This document shows, piece by piece, positions 60,072 through 64,000 of a DNA stretch of 64,000 bases. Source of the DNA: DATKGN01 sp964385705 (GTDB lineage: Bacteria; Patescibacteriota; Microgenomatia; UBA10105; UBA927). The notes under the pieces were generated by a model, which saw only the letters and a list, made by a program, of their open reading frames with translations, made no database searches and had not been told where the DNA came from. The position numbers and the translations under genes were made by a program. The stretch is taken from the NCBI GenBank assembly GCA_964385705.1, contig CAYLQG010000001.1:1-64000 (forward strand), given 5' to 3'. Positions within the stretch are counted from its first letter, which is position 1, and each line of letters opens with the position of its first letter.

Positions 60072-60986
60072 ATGGTTCGAAAGAAGCGCAAACGAGTTCA
60101 AAAAAATATTTTCATAAAAACATACGTTATCCTTGCCGTTATCTGTTTCACTCTGGTAGCAATCGGATCTCATATACTTTATCCCCAATCAACTTCGCTT
60201 CACGTATTATCTAAATTAGCCGTTCCGAAAACACCCGTCGTTTACTTCCCACCCTCTCCCTATATTGCAGAACATATCGAGTCACCGGTATTGGGAGCGG
60301 AGACGATTGATCCCACCGATATCATCACCTACATCAACAATGAACGGATGAAACGCGGAAGTCCGCCGCTTCGGGAGAATGCTGTACTGACGAAAGCAGC
60401 CGAGATGCGGGTCAATGTCATTTTTAAATATAATAATTTTGCCCACCGCGATCCGTATGAACATATCCAGCTTGATACGGTTCTCCCAATGCTTCATTAT
60501 CCGTTCACCTATGCTTCGGAAAATATCGGCATGGGAGAAAATTCTGCAGCAGCATTCGTAAACGGGTTTATGAGCAGTACCTATCACCGGGTAAACCTTC
60601 TTAACCCCGACCTTCAGGAAACCGGTGTCGCGCTCGCGACCGATAGATTCAACGGATATTACGTAACGGTGGTCGTTCAGATTTTTGCCATCCCAGCGAC
60701 ACCCGCGCAATACTTGGGATACAAGCAGGAAGATGTTGCCCAATATAAAGCATTATTAACCGATGTAGATAATCAGATCGCCCTCACGAAAGAACGGCTG
60801 ACCAATCATGTCGGTGACGCACAGTACAATGAGGGCTGGCAAAAAATTCTTATCCGGCAACAGGAAATTTTAACGACGCTTTACGACACCATGCTTGCCC
60901 GGCAACCGTTTGTAAGTAATTTAATTGCACTCATCACGGAATACAATAATAATTGGAGTTTGGTACCTAAAGGCTCCAAATCCTGA
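60072..60986 (+). CDS. Membrane-anchored CAP (SCP)-domain protein
   Basis: 304 residues from the ATG at 60072, one base after the upstream stop. It has a very basic N-terminus (VRKKRKRVQKN), one membrane helix (about 19-38), a Pro-rich stalk, then a CAP domain (ITYINNERMKRGSPPLRENAVLTKAAEMR, NFAHRDPYEH, YASENIGMGENSAAAFVNGF, STYHRVNLLNPDLQETGVALA). The C-terminus is a helical tail. It is a second CAP protein beside the CvpA-CAP fusion. Probably exposed on the cell surface. Confidence 0.83.
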   Translation: MVRKKRKRVQKNIFIKTYVILAVICFTLVAIGSHILYPQSTSLHVLSKLAVPKTPVVYFPPSPYIAEHIESPVLGAETIDPTDIITYINNERMKRGSPPLRENAVLTKAAEMRVNVIFKYNNFAHRDPYEHIQLDTVLPMLHYPFTYASENIGMGENSAAAFVNGFMSSTYHRVNLLNPDLQETGVALATDRFNGYYVTVVVQIFAIPATPAQYLGYKQEDVAQYKALLTDVDNQIALTKERLTNHVGDAQYNEGWQKILIRQQEILTTLYDTMLARQPFVSNLIALITEYNNNWSLVPKGSKS

Positions 60987-60996
60987 TCGGGTTCTA

Positions 60997-61025
60997 TTGA
61001 CATAAATATTTTCCAAGCGTAGGAT
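60997..61025 (+). promoter_or_regulatory. Predicted metK promoter
   Basis: TTGACA (60997-61002), 17 bases, TAGGAT (61020-61025). The start is near 61032, exactly where the P1 stem of the SAM riboswitch begins. Confidence 0.65.
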
Positions 61026-61032
61026 AAATCAA

Positions 61033-61146
61033 GAATATCAAGAGGGTGGCGAAGGCACTAGCCTGTTGACCCATCCAGCAACCGATCCTGAGCAAAGTCG
61101 AAGGATACGGTGCTTCAGCTAGTCCGTCAGTTGACGGAATCGATAT
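61033..61146 (+). ncRNA. SAM-I (S-box) riboswitch
   Basis: The S-box layout can be traced. P1 is ATATC (61035-61039) with GATAT (61142-61146). P2 is GGGTGG (61043-61048) with CCATCC (61071-61076), with kink-turn-like CGA/GTTGA and the upper stem AGGC-ACTA-GCCT. AGCAACC is at 61077-61083. P3 lies at 61084-61106, the core GGTGCT at 61109-61114, and P4 is TCCGTC/GACGGA (61123-61138). The pseudoknot is possible between ACTAGC (61057-61062) and GCTAGT (61118-61123). It sits upstream of metK, so SAM would turn off its own synthesis. Confidence 0.9.
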
Positions 61147-61185
61147 GATCACTCACGTGATAAAAACCATTATTCTTTCTTTATT

Positions 61186-61208
61186 ATCCGCAATAGTGCG
61201 GATTTTTT
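61186..61208 (+). terminator. Intrinsic terminator of the SAM riboswitch
   Basis: ATCCGCA (61186-61192), ATAG loop, TGCGGAT (61197-61203), then five T (61204-61208). It ends one base before the first in-frame ATG of metK, so the terminator takes the place where a ribosome-binding site would normally be. Confidence 0.85.
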
Positions 61209-61215
61209 GATGGGT

Positions 61216-62367
61216 ATGAAAACACAATTGCACGTATCTGAATCGGTCACTGCCGGACATCCGGATAAAATTTGCGACCAAATTGCCGCGGAAATATTAG
61301 ATCAGGCTATTATCGCCTGCCACCCTCTCCATGTGCGGCCCCGCGTCGCAATCGAAGTATCGGCAAAGGGGAATAGGAGCGGCGGAACGCTTATGATATT
61401 CGGAGAAGTCACGCTCCCCAAAGGTATAACACTTCATTATGCGGACATTGCGCGTCGAACGATTGCAGAAATCGGCTATACCGATCCGAAAGCAGGATTT
61501 CACTCAAAATTAAGGGAATTAATTATCCGGATCACAGAACAATCCGCCGATATCAACTGTGGAGTAACAAAAAAAAGAACCGGCGCCGGTGATCAGGGGC
61601 TCATGTTCGGTGGAGCGGTTGACGAAAATCCGCAATTTATGCCTATGCCGATTGTCATCGCACATGATCTTACCCTTGCATATACAAAAATGCAAAAAAC
61701 AAAATTACCGTATTTACGTCCGGACGGAAAAGCTCAGGCGGTTATTCTTTATAAAAACGGAAAGCCTGTCGGTATCCATAAAATTATCATTGCCGCCTCT
61801 CACAAAGAAGGTGTTACATTAAAACAATTGCGAAGTGACGTCATACGGAATATTGTTACACCCTTACTGGAAATCCACGGATTTACCGTGACAAATCCGA
61901 AGGAGCAAATCATCGTTAACGGCGCAGGTCCCTGGACTATTTACGGTCCGCTTGCGGATGCCGGCACCACAAACCGGAAAATAATCGTTGACTCATATGG
62001 AGGCCGATTTGCTCATGGCGGCGGAGGATTCAACGGGAAAGATCCGACAAAAGTAGATTTAGCGGGAGCGGTAGGCGCAAGATTCGTCGCTAAACGGTTG
62101 ATTGCTGAAGGTTTCGCGAAAAAAATCCAGATAGAAGTAAGTTACGTCATAGGACTTCCCGACCCTCTCTCCATCAATATCGAGACATTTGATACGGAAA
62201 CAAGGTCCAAAAAAATCATTCAGAAGCGCGCCCTCGAATTACTGGATCTTTCAGTTGATGGAATTATTGATGGGCTTCAATTATTTCAGCCGGTTTACCG
62301 ATCAGCATCTGTGGGAGGATTCTTCGGGAGAAACATATTCCCATGGGAACAGTCGCATCGAAAATGA
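61216..62367 (+). CDS. metK: S-adenosylmethionine synthetase
   Basis: 383 residues from the ATG at 61216; the ATG at 61210 is also possible. The N-terminus SESVTAGHPDKICDQIAAEIL, the GAGDQGLMFGGAV P-loop-like motif and FAHGGGGFNGKDPTKVDLAGA are the three MetK signatures. It makes SAM from Met and ATP. The variant residues (GGGGFNGKDPTKVD instead of GGGAFSGKDPTKVD) suggest a divergent CPR branch. No clear Shine-Dalgarno precedes either start because the terminator ends at 61208. Confidence 0.95.
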   Translation: MKTQLHVSESVTAGHPDKICDQIAAEILDQAIIACHPLHVRPRVAIEVSAKGNRSGGTLMIFGEVTLPKGITLHYADIARRTIAEIGYTDPKAGFHSKLRELIIRITEQSADINCGVTKKRTGAGDQGLMFGGAVDENPQFMPMPIVIAHDLTLAYTKMQKTKLPYLRPDGKAQAVILYKNGKPVGIHKIIIAASHKEGVTLKQLRSDVIRNIVTPLLEIHGFTVTNPKEQIIVNGAGPWTIYGPLADAGTTNRKIIVDSYGGRFAHGGGGFNGKDPTKVDLAGAVGARFVAKRLIAEGFAKKIQIEVSYVIGLPDPLSINIETFDTETRSKKIIQKRALELLDLSVDGIIDGLQLFQPVYRSASVGGFFGRNIFPWEQSHRK

Positions 62368-62533
62368 GTGGGTGGCAACCGCGAGGGACCCAACGATCCC
62401 GCAGTTCGCAATGAATGCTTCAATATCGCCGAATATAACCGGAAGGTAATCATGTGGTCAAGAGATTTGATAAACACCGTAAGCCAGATGAAGAACGAGG
62501 AAATCGTTGGGATTCACGGTTGCCAGGACCCAC
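62368..62533. repeat. Long imperfect inverted repeat between convergent genes
   Basis: Left arm blocks GTGGGT (62368-62373), GGCAACCG (62374-62381), CCCAACGAT (62389-62397) and GTTC (62404-62407) pair in order with right arm GAAC (62493-62496), ATCGTTGGG (62503-62511), CGGTTGCC (62517-62524) and ACCCAC (62528-62533). The arms occupy nearly the whole 169-base gap between metK and the DUF2130 gene. The left arm contains GGGTGGCAACCGCG, like the T-box antiterminator consensus. There is no long T-run. Confidence 0.7.
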
Positions 62534-62536
62534 CAA

Positions 62537-63592
62537 TTATTCTTGGGTGTTACCGTCAGTCAATTCTAAATTCTTAATCGTCGGTAAAGCTGGGCCTGCT
62601 ATCCCCTGCATACTTCCGTAAATACCGGCAACACCGCTTAATAATCGTGTCACCTGAGCTTCACGTTGTTTCCAATTCCGTTCGTATGCTGTCCGTTCTT
62701 TTGTAATTTGTACCTGCATCTCGTTATATGTCTCGATCATCGATTCCACCTGCTGGGCAAATTCATGGCTCGTGATATACCCGTACAATTCCTCTGCTTT
62801 TGACTGTTTGTTTTCACTTATCATCCGCTGGCGAGCCGCATCAAGGAGCGTCTTCCGGAGAAGCATGGCTAAGGGAATAGCCAGTTGCGTACGAGCCACC
62901 CACACCCCGTCCTTCAACCCGATTCCCGTTTTAATTTCCTCAGGGAGCACATCGGAAATTATTGCAGGGATGTTTGATTTGTCATTTCGCAAATCTTCCT
63001 TAAGTTTCGTAATCCACCCGTCGCTCCACGCTTTCGTCCGTTTCGATTCCCAGAGAATTCGCCCGCAATCCATTCCCCGCGGGCTCCTGACGATCTGGCG
63101 GATATCGGCGCCGAGTACTCCCTTACCGATCGGCTCAATTGTGTCGCCCGGGAATTCCCGTTTGAATGTATTCTCAAGATCCAACTCCTGTACTTCACCT
63201 TGGAGCTGCTGCGATCCCTGGGTCGCTTTCCTCTGCGCATCTTCAAGCGACTTCTTGAGATCTTCGATGACTTTGTCTTTTTCCTTTTCCTTGAGCCTTT
63301 GGGATTCCGACGCTTCCTCGAGTGTTTTTTGCCGGATCTTTTCGCGCTCACTATCGAGCTGCCGCTGCTTATCCAGTTCAAATGTCCGTTTTTCCTCATC
63401 AAGTTTATTTTTTTGTTTCCGGAGCTCAAGTTCGGTATTCTGCGCCGCCTCCAATTTTATCTTCATCTCTTCGAGTTCTTCGGCGTGCTTTTCACTGAGC
63501 TCTTCCAGTTTCTTATCCTTGATCTGATGCGTGAGAGCGTCAGAGAGTTCAATCGATTTTTTGCAGTATGGACATGTGATTGTTGTTTGCAT
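62537..63592 (-). CDS. DUF2130 coiled-coil protein
   Basis: 351 residues from the ATG at 63592; a TTG six codons earlier is rejected. The N-terminus has a CPYC pair (TITCPYCKKSIEL) without an obvious second pair. It is followed by a long coiled coil (about 20-140) and the DUF2130 block (ENTFKREFPGDTIEPIGKGVLGADI, CGRILWESKRTKAWSDGWITKLKEDLR, AIISDVLP, DGVWVA, RQRMISENKQSKAEELYGYI). The WESKRTKAW...KLKEDLR core looks like a degenerate PD-(D/E)XK-type nuclease fold, a suggestion only. Function unknown. Confidence 0.82.
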   Translation of the reverse strand: MQTTITCPYCKKSIELSDALTHQIKDKKLEELSEKHAEELEEMKIKLEAAQNTELELRKQKNKLDEEKRTFELDKQRQLDSEREKIRQKTLEEASESQRLKEKEKDKVIEDLKKSLEDAQRKATQGSQQLQGEVQELDLENTFKREFPGDTIEPIGKGVLGADIRQIVRSPRGMDCGRILWESKRTKAWSDGWITKLKEDLRNDKSNIPAIISDVLPEEIKTGIGLKDGVWVARTQLAIPLAMLLRKTLLDAARQRMISENKQSKAEELYGYITSHEFAQQVESMIETYNEMQVQITKERTAYERNWKQREAQVTRLLSGVAGIYGSMQGIAGPALPTIKNLELTDGNTQE

Positions 63593-63677
63593 ATTGAGGC
63601 TGTTAGTCAATAGATTCTAATATGATTTATGAATAAATACAAACAGTCAAAATTCCGAGGGCAATTGATGGAACACA

Positions 63678-64000
63678 TTATCCTTCCTGCATCACATACT
63701 GGTGAAGTGATTTCCGTATTGCCTTATAATCCGGAATCATGCGCGCGACAAGCCGCCAAAACCGTTCGGAATGATTATGCTCCTTGAGGTGGCAGAGTTC
63801 GTGGACGATAACGTAATCAATGGACCGCGGCGGCAGGTACATGAGTTTATAGTTAAATTGCAAATTGCCGCTCCGCGTACAACTCCCCCACAGGGATGTT
63901 TGGTTCCTGACGCTTACCCGGTGATATGTATGTTTGTAGAGAGAGTTAAAAAATTGTAAACGCGTCGTAATGAGGCTCAAGACCTTTTGCTTGTTCGCTT
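63678..64000 (-). CDS. YgjP/SprT-like zinc metallopeptidase (5' end beyond window)
   Basis: At least 106 residues, with the frame open to the window edge. The zinc motif is HELCH (VIDYVIVHELCHLKEHNHSERFW) with a following HNH and FW, and the preceding TSLWGSCTRSGNLQFNYKL block is typical of the YgjP family (DUF45). Members are probable metal-dependent proteases. The true start lies upstream of 64000, so the internal TTG at 63980 is not the start. It is 86 bases from the DUF2130 gene. Confidence 0.85.
   Translation of the reverse strand, partial: ANKQKVLSLITTRLQFFNSLYKHTYHRVSVRNQTSLWGSCTRSGNLQFNYKLMYLPPRSIDYVIVHELCHLKEHNHSERFWRLVARMIPDYKAIRKSLHQYVMQEG

Noticed and set aside
61797..61822. Small plus-strand frame inside metK (61589-61822)
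   Set aside because: It is another reading frame of metK without family similarity.
62371..62400. Functional T-box riboswitch
   Set aside because: The word GGGTGGCAACCGCG looks like a T-box antiterminator, but there is no stem I, no specifier loop and no downstream gene in that direction.

Overview
The window looks like one chromosomal stretch of a Candidate Phyla Radiation (Patescibacteria) bacterium, probably a Microgenomates-type lineage. This is inferred from gene content, because no rRNA is present. The support is a compact bacterial str/S10/spc ribosomal gene order without rpmD (uL30), a zinc-type S14, and overlapping or few-base gene spacing. There is also a surface gene set of Thr/Pro-linked beta-helix proteins, CAP-domain proteins and a YLYP/YWEG-type anchored protein, plus many small unknown families.

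Layout. 1-13.8 kb (minus strand) is the tuf-rpsJ / rplC-to-infA ribosomal block, with secY, adk, a UPF0200-like kinase and map. 14.1-17.4 kb holds two unknown genes and a decayed copy of the fusA 3' end. fusA lies at 17.5-19.6 kb. About 26 kb of accessory genes (19.7-46.2 kb) then separate fusA from its usual partners rpsG-rpsL-rpoC-rpoB (46.3-54.3 kb, minus strand). The island carries a divergent arginase-fold protein, hydrolases, methyltransferases, a DMT exporter, two flavodoxins (one at each side of the island), an APH-like kinase, DUF2079 and Cdd1-like proteins and two paralogous beta-helix surface proteins. It also carries a TPP-riboswitch-controlled HMP/thiamine ABC transporter, an AbrB-PhoU regulator, a CvpA-CAP fusion and an AlkA-like glycosylase. 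54.4-64 kb has a Cas4-like Fe-S nuclease and a plus-strand acyl metabolism cassette: GNAT, HDAC-family deacetylase, ADP-forming acyl-CoA synthetase fused to a second GNAT, and a CAP protein. It then has metK behind a SAM-I riboswitch, a DUF2130 coiled-coil protein and a partial YgjP-type metallopeptidase.

How it fits together. The core operons have near-consensus sigma70-type promoters at rpoB, tuf, fusA and between rpsJ and rplC, the last followed by a terminator that could attenuate the S10/spc operon. Two classical riboswitches, each with its own terminator, control salvage of thiamine precursor and synthesis of SAM, which suggests a host- or community-dependent but nutrient-sensing cell. 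Several accessory genes have a -10 box only 5-12 bases before the start codon, suggesting leaderless or near-leaderless mRNAs, while other genes keep strong Shine-Dalgarno sites. The deacetylase next to an ACS-GNAT fusion suggests reversible protein acylation coupled to acetyl-CoA/ATP metabolism.

All assignments come from reading motifs and gene order by eye. No database or folding software was used.
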